This document shows, piece after piece, positions 36,883 to 51,281 of a stretch of DNA of 64,000 bases. The translations under genes and the position numbers were made by a program. The stretch comes from Stercorarius parasiticus (taxonomy: Eukaryota > Chordata > Aves > Charadriiformes > Stercorariidae), in NCBI GenBank assembly GCA_013396915.1, contig VWZL01000728.1:806001-870000 (forward strand), written 5' to 3'. Under the pieces are notes generated by a model that worked only from the letters and a program-made list of their open reading frames with translations, was not told the DNA's origin and ran no database searches. Numbering within the stretch: the stretch's first letter is position 1; each line of letters begins with the position of its first letter.

Positions 36883-39800
36883 CTAAAGATAAAGTCAGCC
36901 CATTCCTAAATCCTTTGAGGCTTATCTATTCCAGTTACCATTGAAATACCCATGAGAGGGCCTGCAAACCCTCCCAGCCTTCCAAACCACACACTAACAT
37001 TTTTGAGCATCTCATAACACAGACATCATAATTCACAAGACAGAAGGAACTCTCGAGCTAGATTACACAGCTGACAAGTCCTTTATGTAGGTTGCACCAC
37101 TTGCTTTGCAAAGTGGCCTGGTTATACAGCTGGGTCCCTGGGCAATAAACTAAGGTTGCTCTGAATGGTCCCTTCGTTTCTCATCCAGACAGTCAGGTTA
37201 TGCCACTACACCCTCTCCTAGTTACTCAGTGCAGACAATTTTGGTTGAGAAATATAAGGACAGGGATGTAAGTACAAAAGTGGAAGAAACCAGTCATCTG
37301 TCACCCAGTTTCTTGGCTAGGGCAACAGTCAGATCAGGACCTGGATTAAGCCTCTCATAATACAGTTAAATCCAGTGCTACACTGCATGTAGATATTTCA
37401 TACCAGCAGCGGTTGAGCATGAGTCATATTCATTCCCTAAGCATGAGGATTAACAGCCTTGCTTCTTGTTAGCATGTCTTCGAAATGCAGACACTGAGGT
37501 CTAAGCTTGTGTCTATACAGACTTTCCAAAGGGGTAAGCTTGCCGTTTATTATCAAGGTTAATAAATGATTGTGATCCATACAGCAGATGCTCAACATGG
37601 GGATCCCCCTCTTCCCCACCAACTGGGTGTGAGTTGTGGGCAACTCAGCACACCATTGATCACTCCAGCGCTATCATGCCCTAAGACCTCACTGCCTAAT
37701 ATCTTTCAAACCACAGTTACTTCAAGCTTAATTTTACCCCAGGAAATCCTCCTTTTCCTGTCATCTTTTGCGCTCGGCACACAGAAGCTCATCTAACACA
37801 AAACACTTTGACTTGGGAGAATAAACCTGTTGGAATTTTTTCAGACAGGAGATCAATAAAGTGGGAACAGCTTGAAAAGTCAATCAGCTTCAGCAAGTCC
37901 CCCAGGAGGTGGCTGGGTGATTGTCATTTTAATGAAGGAATAGTAAAGGGAGCACAAGGAAACGTGCAACCCCTTCAAACTCATGAGGGAGGGTATCTTA
38001 GGCTGAGAAGCAGAGAAAGAAAAGGAACAGACCAGCCATCTCTCCAGCTTGATAGGCTGTCTCAAGAAGCAGTCAGAAAGAACTAACAAACTTCTTCAAA
38101 CTGAGAATTAGCTCCAGTACTACACTGCAGAATGATATTTCTTCTAAGTGTGCTGAAAATGTGGTTCTTATTTATGTTAAGATCCTGGCTTTCCCCTAAA
38201 TGGAGTTTATGAAAAGCTAAGCACCCTGCATATTATCACAGCAAACAAAAGGGGAAAGTTGTCTGTGATCCAAGATGCTAATGTCCTTTTCCTAGACACA
38301 CCATGTATTTTCTTTATGTCTTTGGATTTAATCGTAAGTTAAATACTTATGAAAAGGATCAAATACAAACATCCAAGATGCAAACTGTGAGGTTTACTGA
38401 AGAAAAAGTTCTGTTGTACTAAAGGGGTTGGAAGGTATGTTAGGAGACCTGCAAGGTTCCTACTTTGCCACAGATTTCCTGTGTGGTTGTGATCTTTTTG
38501 CTAGTTACACGTGATAACATATTTTGTTGTTTTTCCAACCACCTGGGTTGGAGTATGACATCTCCCACAAAGGTTCACATAGATGCAGACATTTCAAACT
38601 GTAAACAGAGATCCACACTTTCTTACCCATGACAGATGGACTGGACCATGTGAGGCGTGAGGTCCCATGCCTTGTCCTATGTCAGAGCTCAGAGTCCATC
38701 AATGTAATTGTCTATCCTAGCATACAAGTCTATGACTCAATACGTTTTGGGCCTGTGGCCATGTTTTCTACTTGAACTCGGGCTCCAGTCCCACACAGGG
38801 TATCTGCCTGTTGATGAACCAACTGTTGCTCATGTTTCTGACAGCACTGTCCATGGGTCCATGCTTCAAAAAAAAAAAATATTAGAGCAGAACTCATTAA
38901 ATTATGCACTGTATCTTTAATTGTATTCTAAGGCAGCATGGTTCACTCACAGCCCCTGGACAGTTTGAAAACAGCGGCACTTAAGTTCTTTCAGTGATAC
39001 TATTTAGACCAGGAGAGAAATGGCTTTTTTTCTTTGCTTTAGTCAGCCTGAAACTTCAAAAAGACAGTGAGAAAATGAAGCATGATACTACATTCCCGGA
39101 GGGCACCATTAAGACCCCCAGGGATAATGTCAGCATAAAGGGTTGCCCATCTTTTAGCAGGTAGATTGCAACAGCCTGTCATTAATTAGGAAATAGTGGC
39201 AGCTCATCATTGGCCATTTCCTTATCCTTTTTAGCTGCCTTACCAGAAGGCACGTGGTTTGTTTTAACATCAGCTTTAACATTCTAGGAATGAATCTTCC
39301 TGCGGGCTGAATAGTAATGCTCTGAAAACAAGCCCCCTGCAGCCAACAAGCCTCTGATCAACCACTCGGTGCAGGGGCAGCTCTGCAAACTTGCCTGTGC
39401 ACATCTCTACAGGTTTGACTCTGAGGATGGAGAAGAAAATGAAATATGGGTACAAAAGAGGAAGGTTCACACAGTGCCATGATTTCAAGCAAAAGCATTT
39501 GGTTGTGACCGAGACGTCAGTGAGCAGTGCATGGACACGCTGAGCATAAGAACATGTAGGGAAAGTTGTGCATCTCTGCAGTTTATTGCAAAGAATAAGA
39601 GTAGTAATGAGCGGCCAACAGCTCAGAGCAGATGAACTTTCTTCCCCCACCTCTGTCCCTTTAGGAGGTCCCTGGGAGAGCACCTGGACAGGAATCTGCT
39701 TGATTCGCACCACTGCCTTGAGTATGCTGCTTGATTGCTCATGTTTTAACATTAGACCCTCAGATAGTATATGTTTGAAAGAAACTACTTATCACATCCA

Positions 39801-42800
39801 AAACTGGAAGCCTCAATACAGTACAGCATGTTCCTCAGAACGTTCAATCCACGCAGCCCCATCACCCACTTTCAACTAAGTACCACAATGGACCTGAATC
39901 ATTTAGCAAGTTGAAAATATAAACAAAAAGGTGAGAAGATCTCCCACTACAGGCAAATGGCCAAGCTTTAACCAAGCTTTGCCCACTTCATTCCTCCCTC
40001 ACCTCCCCAACACCTCATTAACCCCCCTCTAGTCTGTGCTTCTATTTATCACAGTCCATGCAGTCAAAAATGCCTTTCCCTAGACTCCATTTTAGACACA
40101 CACACTTATTTGTGTTTGATTCAGATGTAAGGGAATACTTCATGTTAATGAGCTACAATCATGGATCAATAAAGTTCATATTGAGACTTAAGTGCTGTGA
40201 TTATTGAAAGAGGGAACGCAGAAAGAGATATTACATTCATGTACATATGCATCTATTATGCAGCTGCTAAGCTGTAAAACAATGTATTTGTAATAATCAG
40301 AGTACCGTGGTGAAACAGCAGCTGTCTTTGCAAGCCAACAGTAAATGCGTGTTGGGAGCGCTATCAGAAGGGGTTATTTCTTTGCCCATACTTTACCACA
40401 TAACTGATGCTGAAAATGGAGAAAATAAATAATGATGACTTTTTTGCTACAAGTCATTATTTTGCAAAGATTACACTTTAATAACTCTAGTACACAAAAT
40501 ATTTTCATGAATTAATCTCCCTTCCTCATGGATGATGGCAAACGATAAACATGGGCTTCTTTAACCCCCACCTTCTCTCTTTCTTTTTTTTTTTTAAATC
40601 TCATTCTGCCACCACTTATCAGTGTCCCTGCAGCAAAAGGGGGGAAAAATATTAAATGCGTTGCTGGGAATGGGATCTCATCCCTAATGACACCATCAAT
40701 AATTGCTGTCACAAGCTAATATCAGAGTTGCAACCTTACAAGGAAGATAAAGAGGCAGATTTTTTCAGATCGTGGTTTCTAGACAGGCTCTAAATGGGAC
40801 TTTGCTACATATTTTTAAATGCTGCCTGGATAGCTCATAGGGCAGTGGAAACTAAAAGCAGGTTGAATCCAGGCAGGGAGTACTAAACCTAGGGTTGTCC
40901 TGTGAAAATCCCAGAATGGTGCTGGATCGAGAAAGCAGGATGTAAATACAGCAAACGCTGTCCTTACAGCAAAGGTTACACCTCTGATGGCAGTTCCTTG
41001 GGCACCAAGGATATCTTCAGGCAGCTCTTCTTCCTGCGTCAAAGAGATTCCCGTAATTCCCCAATCAGCAGTACCAAGATGCCCTTTGGACCCTACGCCA
41101 CTGAAAAGTTACTGTGCAGCTAAGCCCTTGTCATCGCAATTAAGACAATTTATACTCCAAGATGCTTTTAAAGAGAGACTGAATGGCTCCTAGTTGAAAC
41201 CTGTGGCTGGAGAATTGAGATCAACTTCTCTGCAAATGTCAGCAGCCTGGGGGCCTTGACACTGCCTGCAACCTGCACAGACCTGCCCTCGCACCAGCAA
41301 GCTGCAGATGAGCAACTCAGCTCCCATTTCCTGAGAATTTCTTGCTAATGCGCCAAAGGCCAGACACGGAAAACCGTTATGTATTTGTACAACACCAAAC
41401 CAAGAACAAGCCAGTTGTTTGAGTGCTCCTCTGCACCCTGCTAGTGCAACCAAGTGTGTAATTCAGACTTGAACACGGAAGGAGACACGCTTAGCACAGC
41501 TAGCCGCAACTTCATCTGGGAGTAGCAACTCCAGAGCCCAGATGTCTGGGGTCACTATGACTTCTCAGGTGACTGAGTTCTTAATTCCCCAACAGAATTA
41601 GTATATTAATCAACAGAAAACAGTGGAGAGAAGAGAAGCATGCTGGGAAATCACCTTTAATTTTGCCCATTAGAATCTCCACGTAATTAATATTCAGCAT
41701 GGCACACTTTGACTTCTTGTGCAATCCCTGAGAAAACTCCCATCAAGAGCTTTGCATGATAGTGTTCCATTTCCAGTCTAGGAATGAAGACATTCCTTCT
41801 GCTTTCTCTTACTGTCGGCCAGTGAACACAGGTTAGACCTTCCCTCCTGAACAGTCTAGCAATGCAGACCCTTTTCCCAGTTTGGATGGAAAACTTGCCC
41901 TGCCTTCGTCTACCCTGTGCTATCAGCCAGAGACAGCATTCAGTCAGAAAAGCCCAGAGATGAGTCATTAGTCATAGACTGTAATGCTCCAGTATCAGAA
42001 ACACATTCTCAGACATAAGAAGTCTCTGAATTTGGCAGGAGGAAAGTGGGGCTGAAATCACATCTTTACACAAAACATAATATTTTGACTCATCTTTTAA
42101 AAAAAGGTTATGTAGGTGAAAGAAAAGGGCAGAGCTGAGGTGACAGCAAAGTCTAAACTATGGACTCCCTCAGTTCCACACACTGAACCTAAGAGCACAG
42201 TTTCACTGGCGTCAGAGTTTATTATTCTGGAGATATTTTGACCCCACCACAAGGCAGACCAGGCACGTTCATGTCAGGACAATTCCAAGACTCCAGAGGA
42301 GTGATTTGCTCCATGCACAAAACTGGGAGATGCGATCTGTTCCCAGCTCTGTCCCACCACTGATCTAACCTGTGTCCTTTACACAAGCATTGTGACTTCT
42401 GTTCATCAACACCAGATAAACATGGTGAGCCATGGAACAAGAAAGACTTCTGCTGTGCTGCAAATGGTGGTTGTCAAGAGCCACCTCCTTGGAGAACAAA
42501 GACCATATTTGATGATCCAGGTAGATCTCCATTGCTGGTTCCAAGACCATCACACAGCTGTACAGTAATTTTTCCAATGTCAGTGTCTCACTCTGAGCAC
42601 AAGAGGCAAAGCAGATCCTATCATTCCAACAAGAAAAGAAGTGGAAAGGTACAGTACAATAGTTTTATCCATAATAATATGATTCCTTTGCGTGTCCCTA
42701 TGCAAGCTAAGCTTTTCTGCACTGCATTACCTTCACCAGACAAGTGCATATGTAATGCAAATCAATCGTCAAGCAGCATTTGTACTACAATAATAACTTG

Positions 42801-44457
42801 GAAGAACTTCTTTAATATCGGAAGACTTAGTGGAGCAGATGAATGGCTCTGACATGATATCCATGGGATAGAAATTCAATTAAAAATTGCAAGTGGCACA
42901 GGAATGGTAGTTATTGTTCAACATGTACCATGGGGCCTTTGCTGAAATACAGCTATTAGCTGTACTGGTTGAGAAATTCTGTTTTCCTTTATGGCAATCC
43001 GTTAGCTTGTAGAAAGTTAAATTAATAAAAACACAGAATCACTCTCACATTACGAGAACACAGCAAAGCCAAGGGCTAGCCGCGTATTTTATAATTATGT
43101 ATTAAGTGCATTATGCCAAGGAAATTAAATAGATGCTACAATTATAATAAAAATGAAAGATTGTCTGGCTCTAAAGGCTGATGGTGTGACTATCGCATGC
43201 AGAGCATGCCCATCCTTATCTCCCCCCATCACAGTTCTCCAGGATGTTAACAATTATTCCTAATGTGAGCAGCTACATTTACCATGTGTTCATCCCTTGG
43301 TGGAGATACACTTGCATAAGAAAGCTACCTCTCCTCCTGTTAGCAGCATCTCAAATTCGTCTTTTGTCTTGAAAAGTTAGTTTTGACCCCAAAGAACAAG
43401 GAAAAGAAAGATGGAAGGATAATTATTTTATTTTTTTTTAGACAGATGGAGGACAGAGCTCAGTGGGAAATAACCCCTCAAGCTCATCCAACTTTTGCCA
43501 AGTCACAAAGATGGGACAGGCAGGGATCCCAGGATGAAAATTTCCTCCTGGGGAGGGAAGAATCAAAAACAATCAACAAGGAACTAACACATGTTTTTCG
43601 TTAGATCTGCAAGGGAGCATGCTCACATCGCTGATTTTCAGACATTTGGCTTCAGGATCCCTACCCCACAAGTGGAGAAAAAGCTATGTCTGAATCACCC
43701 TGTAACTCTGAGCCCACATCTTTGCAGTCAATGTGGTACCACATCTGAGAGCACTCCAGTATTTCATCTCTTGTAGGACACAGCTTTCCCCACCAGCAGA
43801 AGTAACTAATGGGACAGCTAAGTAACTAAATAGCCATGATACCTTCTGGACTTGGGGCCTTGACTACTTTTTGACTTACCCATAATAGTCACGAAGCCTG
43901 TAGCATACCAAGAAACTTCCAATGACGTCTGGCTTCCCCAAAAGCAGCCCCAAGTACCTAGTGAGACCATCACTGCATTTCCTCAACAGCAGTGTCCCTT
44001 CCCTTTCATCACTCACCAGCCACCCTCTCAACTGTGTCTACACCACACAGTGTCACGCTGGAAAGCATTATCAGTGGGCCAAAAAAAGGGTGATCTAGAG
44101 GGAAGTGGCCCAGGCAACAATGCAGTGCTTTCTTCCCTTTGTTCATCTAAGAGAAGCCTTCTATTCAGGCTATGCTCAAGATCCCCAGTTAAATCAGACT
44201 GAACAAACTCAGGAGGACAAGCCATGTCTCTAGGCCCAACAGTTCTTGCAAAACAGCACCTTCTAGACTCTCTTAACCAGCCCCAGCAACACAGTTGTGC
44301 CTTCTCCAGAGAGGACCATCTTCTCTCAGTCTATGCAAGACTTTGGCCTCTCTCTGCAGAGTCTGCCAACACACGGCATACCTTGGAGCAGCTCAATGAC
44401 TCACTCCCTTAGATCCCTGCTGCTAATAGTGAAAATCACATTGGTCTTCCCAGAAGA

Positions 44458-44570
44458 AGAAAAAAAAAAACTCAGAAAAAAAAAAATAAAAAATAATCAA
44501 AAAACCCACAACAACAACAAAAAAACCCAAACACCACAAAAAAAACCCAAAAAAACAAACCCCAAACATG
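44458..44570. repeat. A-rich / CAA-CCA low-complexity tract
   Basis: Poly-A interrupted by CCC and CAA units over about 110 bases. Similar in style to the tracts at 17585 and 32345. Confidence 0.85.
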
Positions 44571-46091
44571 AATAGACAGACACACACTTTTAAAATCTGA
44601 CTTTGAAATGCTGCATGGTAACGTGACTATTTCAAGACTCTACTCACAGGGTTTCCTGACCTCATTTCTAACAGTGGACAGCTAAATCCATGTTCTCAAA
44701 TACGTATCCATCTTACCTCTCCTGAGCAGAAAAATGAATTCTTAATCTCCCTTTTCACTCCTTTCTTAAGAACATTGTTGTTGCTGCTGTTGTATGAGCG
44801 AGTGCAACTATAAATTCCTTTCTGCAAATGGAATACCAGCCCTTGTAGAACCAACGTTTCATGGACAGCAAAGTTCACTGGCAGAATGCTATTTTTTCCC
44901 TGCTAGGAGCTAGATACATCATGCCGCTCAAAATTAAAACCACCTTAACATTCATCTGTAATAACATATGACAGCTGCCATGTTTTAAAGACTCCAAATG
45001 GAACTAGGGATCTCAAACTAGTCACTTGGATCCATCTGGTTTGACAAAACTAGTTCAGGGCACACCTGCCTTGGACTGAACATATCCTAGTTACTAGTAG
45101 CAGACATGAGCACAGCACATGGGGAAGTACGAAGTGGTATGGATAGTCTGCAAGCAGCTCTTCTGCCTCCAGAGAATTAAGGGGTTATTTTAGTATGCCA
45201 GGTTGTTTTTTGTTGCTGAGTTGAATATTTCAACAACCAGTCTTTCAACAGAGATTTCAGTTGCTCCCAAGAGCTGTGATTATTACCTATGCTGTATAAA
45301 CACAATGCCCTTTGCTCTAGGGAATGACCTAGCAAAGGATGCCATGTTTCCCTAGTACAAGAACTCTCCAAGTCTAGTGCCTTCAAAAATGCTACACAGG
45401 TCAGAGGGTAGGGATTTAGGGAGTATGAAGGGCTCTCTGCTCCCTGTCCTTCCACACAGCTCAGCAGATGGACTGTGCTAAACGGGGAAGGATATGCAGG
45501 TTACCAGAGAGGCTTTAAAAGGAGAGGTCTCTGGAGGTAGTCAGACATATTGGAGAGAGTGCGTGGCAGAGGGCTACATCATTCTGAGGGGCAATACAAA
45601 GAGCTTCCATGCGCAGTTCTGCCAGCAGCCATAAACAAGGTCATGAGCAGCTACTTCCCCCCCAAGCCCCCCCACCAAGTGTTATTACCTCTGTCTGGAA
45701 GCACTCACTAGGATCATGAAAATATTTTGTTGTCAACTCCTCTGCGTCAGTTTCCTCACTGAAAAGAGGACATGAGCATGGAGATATTGAATTCAACTTT
45801 GCAAAAAGCATCTTCTGAGCTTATTTGCATAAATAAAATAGCTAGTGCGACCAACAGGGCCAAATCAGCATAGAAAAGGAAAATAAAGCCACAACTCAAT
45901 CAGTTCCCTAGGTTCCATTCAGATCTGTCCAATACAAGCACTTAGCTCAGGCACTTAATTGAAGAATCATAACTTCCATTTCAAAAGCATGAAGAGCTAT
46001 TTGACCACCTGCAGTCCAAGACTGCTAGGCCATTGGTCTGTACAGAAGCCACAAAGACAAATCATCAGACCTCCACTGCAGATGAGTAATA

Positions 46092-46320
46092 GCGGTATCA
46101 TCAGTGTGGCGCCGTGTCACCAGAGAGAGTGTCTCCCACTGTCACTGCAACTCCAGGGCCAGCAACAGCGCGAGGGTCTGCACAAGCTGCCTGCTGGCAG
46201 CGTCGCCTGGGCTGCCTCAATGCGCAGCGTGTCTGTGTGCAGAACAAACGAGCCAACAGCCTCGTCTGTCATCATCTGTGCTCACCAGCAACCGCCCTCC
46301 ACTTCTACCATGTCAGCTCG
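46092..46320. promoter_or_regulatory. Local CpG cluster
   Basis: I count 13 CpG dinucleotides in about 230 bases, 11 of them before 46265, including GGCGCCG, AGCGCGAG, GCGTCGCC and TGCGCAGCG. The surrounding intron is strongly CpG-depleted. An unmethylated regulatory element or a recent GC-rich insertion are both possible. I do not recognise a repeat family or coding exon. Confidence 0.35.
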
Positions 46321-49300
46321 GCAGCATCCTAACAAAGAAAAAGAGAAATCCTTCCCTTGCTCCTGACACATGCTCACCTCACCTTCAATCCCCAAACATT
46401 GATAGAAAGGATTAAAGAGAGTGCTGCTTAAAATGAAATGGATACAGGATTCAAAACCAATTACCAAAGCATAATCTTGCTCAGATGGGCATGCTAAGAA
46501 TAATTACTATCCACAAGATGAATGCTTGTTGCAGACACATTACAGAAGACTGCATAATTAAATTTAGCAACTGATTCTCATTTATCTACCAAGCAATTCA
46601 CATTTAAAGGCTCACCTGCATGCATTTGGGCAAAAGCCACTTGGGAGTTTTCATAGCAGTTGAAAGTTTGGGGAATAGCAAAACCAGGAAAATAAAAAAT
46701 AGCAGGAAAAATAATCAGCTTGTCACCAGTAAAAAGGAGGGGGCAGTAAAATCCTGCTCTGGGCATTATTTGCCCTTTAAAATAATATTCTTTGAGAAAA
46801 GTGAAAGCATCTTTGATGTCAACTTACACTTGGTCCAAACAAAAATTGTTTCTAGAAAGGAACAAAGTGATGTAGAAGTAAGAGGGGGCATTGTGCCAGG
46901 TACAGCTTTCTCAAGATGATGGCTGCAGTGCCTGAGAACAGCAAAGGTAACCACCACTGTCACCACACCCCAACAGCTCCCTCACTTTGCACTAGTCTTC
47001 CCTTGTCCACTCATCCAAGAGACAAGTGACATCAAACAGAGATGTGCCAGAGTGGCAGTCAAATCAAGGATTCCCTTAGGCTTTTGCACTCATACTGTTC
47101 CATTCCCAATATGAAGCTGTTTGCAGAAATAAAAGCCATTTTTTTCTTGGCTATTCTGCAGTCTGGAGAGAAACATAACGCCCACCATGCCATGCAACCT
47201 GACAGGTGGACCACAGCCATGTGCCAAGTACCACAAGCCCTGCCAGCTCAGCTCCTGAAGTGCAGCACCAAGCTCTTCCTTGCCATGTGTTGCCCAAACC
47301 TGGTTACGCCCCAGCTCTCCTGCTCCACGGATGCTCTTTCAAAAATTTGCCAAATGGGATTTTCACAGACGTATGTTGCCCTGATTCGTGATAACTACCA
47401 TGTTGCAGAACAGGTGAACTAGAATCCAGACAAGGATCTCCAGAGAGAAGGATCTCCAGCAACAAACAAGATGCATAAACCTACCTTCTTATTGACTGTG
47501 GTCCCAGGCAATGACAGATCATCCTTCTAGAGAAACTGTTAGTCTCCAAAGATAAAAACAAGTGTTCTCTGTAACTCTTATTACTATTTTACAAAATTTA
47601 CAAACATGCATTCCATCTCCAGCAGTCATTCTTCAGGTGTTTGAAAGATGCGACTATGAATGCTTCGTTGGGAGATTTTGGCATTAATCAAATATTCCCA
47701 TGTGACAAAACATACTGAGTCCCAACAAGACTATCAGAACAGCAATGTTCATTTTATTAACTGATTTATATAAATACAATTAGTAGCTGAACAGGACAAA
47801 TACCTACTCTATCCCATAAATAAAGTATTTATCTACCTTCTCCTTTAGTAGGGAAAAAAATAGCTATAAAATTCGTAGGCCAGATGTATTTTTGTGGATA
47901 ATACTCTTTGTGCAGAAAAACAGGAAAGGATGTATGCAAAATGAAAGATTTTCAAAGCCACCTACCTAATACAGATGTCAAATTAAGCTTAACAAGAGTT
48001 CATCTTCAGCTTAAATGTGCAGCTTTGACAATCTCAATGAGAACGTCCTAAATTTTCCTACATCTGTCTCCTGAAACATCTTTCTTCTTAAAATCCATTT
48101 TACCTTGTCCCTGAGAGATTAATTTTGTCAGCAGCACCTTCCCTCCAGCTCTCCAGTCTTGCTACAGACACTGTTGCATGTGACGCCCTCCACCAGACAC
48201 ACAACTTGAGCAATAAACACTGAACATCAAATACGCAAAAAGGTTTTACTTTTGACAGCCCGTGAAAGGAGGCTGTCCTTTGAAAACTGTCAGTTGGGCA
48301 AGTAAGACAGCATTAAATCCTTGCAGATATTAACTGAAAGAATAAAGCTTTAATGCACCCAACTTGGGGTATGGAAGTAGAGGTGAAGCTCTGGGGGGCT
48401 TTTTACAACAAATGCTTTCAGTGAGTCCACGTTTAACTCTGTATTGAGAAAAACACAGGTACAGATAAGCTTTGTCCTTAAGATACCTATGATGCTTATA
48501 ACTAATAATACAACACTTTCCATTTCCACAATAGTCTGAATGCAACAACTTACACATTCCTCAAGTGAGTGAACACTACCATCTCTCTATTGCCAATGAG
48601 AAAAGCACAGAAACTGGTATTTTTTTCCGAGTTTTGCCCCTCACCTGAAGAGTCTCCTCAGTCTACACCAACTACAAGAGTCAAGGGATGAGGCTTTTAC
48701 ACCCTATTTCCAATGAACATGCTTCAAACTTGAATATCCAGCGCAAGTAGATGGACGCTAAAACGTAAAGTTTTCCATGGTAAAGGCAGATCCTCAAGTT
48801 GTTGGAAAGCATCCATATCTCCCTCCTGGAGGATTTTGAAAGCACACGTAGTGGCTTCTGAGCTTGTGTACCCCACAGAGGTTGACTTCTCGGTCCAACT
48901 GCAAGGCAGGGGAAGATTCACAGGGTCTTAATGATTGAAACATGGCTCAAGACTGTTATAAGAGATTGGTGCTAAGAAAAAAATGCATATTTGCAATCTG
49001 CACAATTCAATTCATACAACATTTGACTCACTTTCTGTCATATATGACCGCTGGTAAAATGATATCGTGTGAAGAACATTGTCTACAAAAAAGGCATTTG
49101 AAACCATCTCTACGCCATGACATATTTCTTCTTCTTCCAGGTTATTGGTATTTCATCACAAACTAATCCAAAGACATTGAAAGCAAGCTTCTGTTCAATG
49201 AAAACCACAGTCACCCTGACTGTTGGGTAACCAACAGTCTTTAAGTAGGAAAATATTAAAAAATTGTGTTCCTCAAATCCATCTATAAATAGCACTGGGA

Positions 49301-51222
49301 AAACCATACTTAGACAAACAAATCTGAGTCAGATCTTAGCAACACAGTGTTAGGGATCTCCAATGAATCCAGCAGATTTATTCTCAATTCACTGTCAAAA
49401 AAAAATCAGGTTGTTTTTTGTTTTCACATTGTGTAGTGAGGAACAAGAATTTGGGTAAAATTCATAGAATAAAAACAATTAAGTGTTCCAGATTGAAGTG
49501 TACTCTTTGCAGGCAAGATTAAAATAATTAGGCATACAAATTGTCAAAGCAAGGACTGGGGGGCTGTACAATAATCATCAGAATGTGAAAGGTCTAAAAG
49601 TTTGGCCCAATTCCTGCTGGATTCAGCCAGAAAAAAAAATTGAAAAAGGAAACAGAAAAAGTAAATTTTAGGCCAAATGTCAGTAAAATCCTGTAACTTG
49701 CAGAATCATCAGTAGTGCTGGTTGGAGATACTTCATTAAGATGTCCAGATGGATGAAGAAATTGAAACACCACTTTCTTGTCAGATAGAAAATTCGAGTT
49801 TGGGCCAGCTCTGGCACTTAAGCCATGGAACCTGCTCCCAAAGTGACAAAAACGTCATTGCTCAAATGGTTAGACCTATGCAGCAAGAAGAGAGCGCAAG
49901 CATGCAGGGAAGAGGCTATTCTCTGGAGAGTAATTCTCAAACAAGCCTCTCATGTGGGTCCTCCCTTAGCATACAGCATCAGACACACCAGCCCCAAAGC
50001 TCGCCTGCACGCCACAGCCATCAGCTACAGACACCACAGCATCATTTCTATTGTTTCAACAAAGCGAATGGAAGTCAGGGACATCTCACAATTTGCTTCA
50101 TAAAAAAAAGACTCTGATGGAATAAAGTCATGTTTACAGAATGTAAACAGAGATTTCATAGCACCAAGTCTTCATTTTTATCACATTAGATAGCTCTTTC
50201 GTTCTAAAGGGAACTCTGAAGAAGAATAACTAAAGGTTGTTGAGACTTGCTGCAGCTTCGGGTTTATGATGGCAAACCATTTTTTTTCCTAAACTACTTT
50301 CAACAAATGTTGCTAGGCAGAAAAAAAAATTATAAACACTTGTAAATGCTCTACTGAGAGGCAGAAAGGTAGAAGGAAACTAGTGCTGAAATGACTAGAT
50401 GAGGTTTTGACTTTAAAACCCTATAAACAACATAACAAGTATTTAATGGCAGGGAATCAAAGACAGCTTTTTCTCCATAATGCATGGCCATCTACACTCC
50501 AACACAAATATAAACTGTGCCTTATTTTGTGCAGTGTTCATCCTACTACTGCACCTGAAAATACACCAGAGAAGTAACTAACACAGATGCAAAGGTAAAA
50601 TAAAATATCCTAGTCCAGGAACAGAAAACATCTGTACAAAGGGCAGAAAGCTATTTTCAGGCAGCTAGTGATATGAGGATGCCAGTATTTCCAAAACGCA
50701 GAGCCATTTTTTTTGTGTGCCAGAATGGTAAAAGCAGCCAAGACCATGCCTTTGCAAAACAGTATTTCAGTTCCTGCTGTAGAAAAGTTGCATGCTTTAT
50801 TTGCACCCCCCTGATCTTACACCCACAGCAAATAAAATCCTTCCAACATGAATCTACTGTTCACCATCTCCCGTTTCAGTCCATAACTGAGGGAAAAAGC
50901 CATGGAATTTGCATTTTTTTATTTTATTCCCCTTGAGCCAAGAGGAATTTTTGCAGGAGAAGCAATCAAAGAAGGACCTGGGTACCTCACCCAACCTTCA
51001 TGAGCAGCACAGTGCCTTTAACCATACAGCTGTCCTTATGCCTGCCAAGGCAGATGGGATCTTCATCTGCAGGACTTTCTTATTGCAATGCTGATGCAGT
51101 GTCCTGAGCCATTCAACGTACTAAGCATCTTCATTCCTAGCTGCTGAGGAGGAACTGGGGCCACTCAGCCCTATTTGCAGTTTGGTAACAGCTCCCAGGT
51201 GATGCGAAGCCTGATGAGCGCT
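46321..51222. other. Intronic stretch without recognised element
   Basis: No repeat family or exon recognised. A small direct repeat of AGGATCTCCAG lies at 47424-47453. Confidence 0.5.
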
Positions 51223-51281
51223 GCACCCCTCACAGTACAGAGGGGTGCAGATGCACCCCCATAGTACAGAGGCGAGCAGAT
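51223..51281 (+). repeat. Two-copy tandem duplication of a 29-30-bp unit
   Basis: Unit 1 (51223-51252) and unit 2 (51253-51281) both run from GCACCCC through AGTACAGAGG to GCAGAT, with a few substitutions and one length difference. A partial third unit may follow (GCCACAGTAGTAACAGCAAATG). Confidence 0.8.

Larger units (their letters stand above)
35351..46091. other. Long intronic stretch with few recognised features
   Basis: Contains an (ATAA)n microsatellite (36861-36882), an A-rich tract (44458-44570), a C-run pair near 45658-45674 and short pieces that vaguely resemble MIR (35737-35766, 38455-38492 and 45740-45773). AT-rich blocks at 40420-40510 and 43080-43160 could be conserved noncoding sequence. 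No exon found. Confidence 0.5.

Noticed and set aside
38455..38492. Weak similarity to a MIR/L2 'gccacagatttcctgtgtg' block
   Set aside because: Only about 35 bases match and the flanks do not continue the pattern.
39276..39752. 158-codon open frame on minus
   Set aside because: Cysteine- and leucine-rich random-looking peptide with no family resemblance; intronic.
44290..44320. CTCCAGAG string that could be the reverse complement of an LW(R) exon end
   Set aside because: No GT follows on minus, and the upstream peptide is not SorCS-like.
45740..45773. MIR-like 'gtcagtttcctcactgaaaag'-type words
   Set aside because: Too short and common in vertebrate introns; no further blocks of the SINE are visible.
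45959..46366. 135-codon open frame on plus over the CpG cluster
   Set aside because: No recognisable protein motifs, and alternative frames are equally open. CpG-rich sequence has fewer stops by composition.
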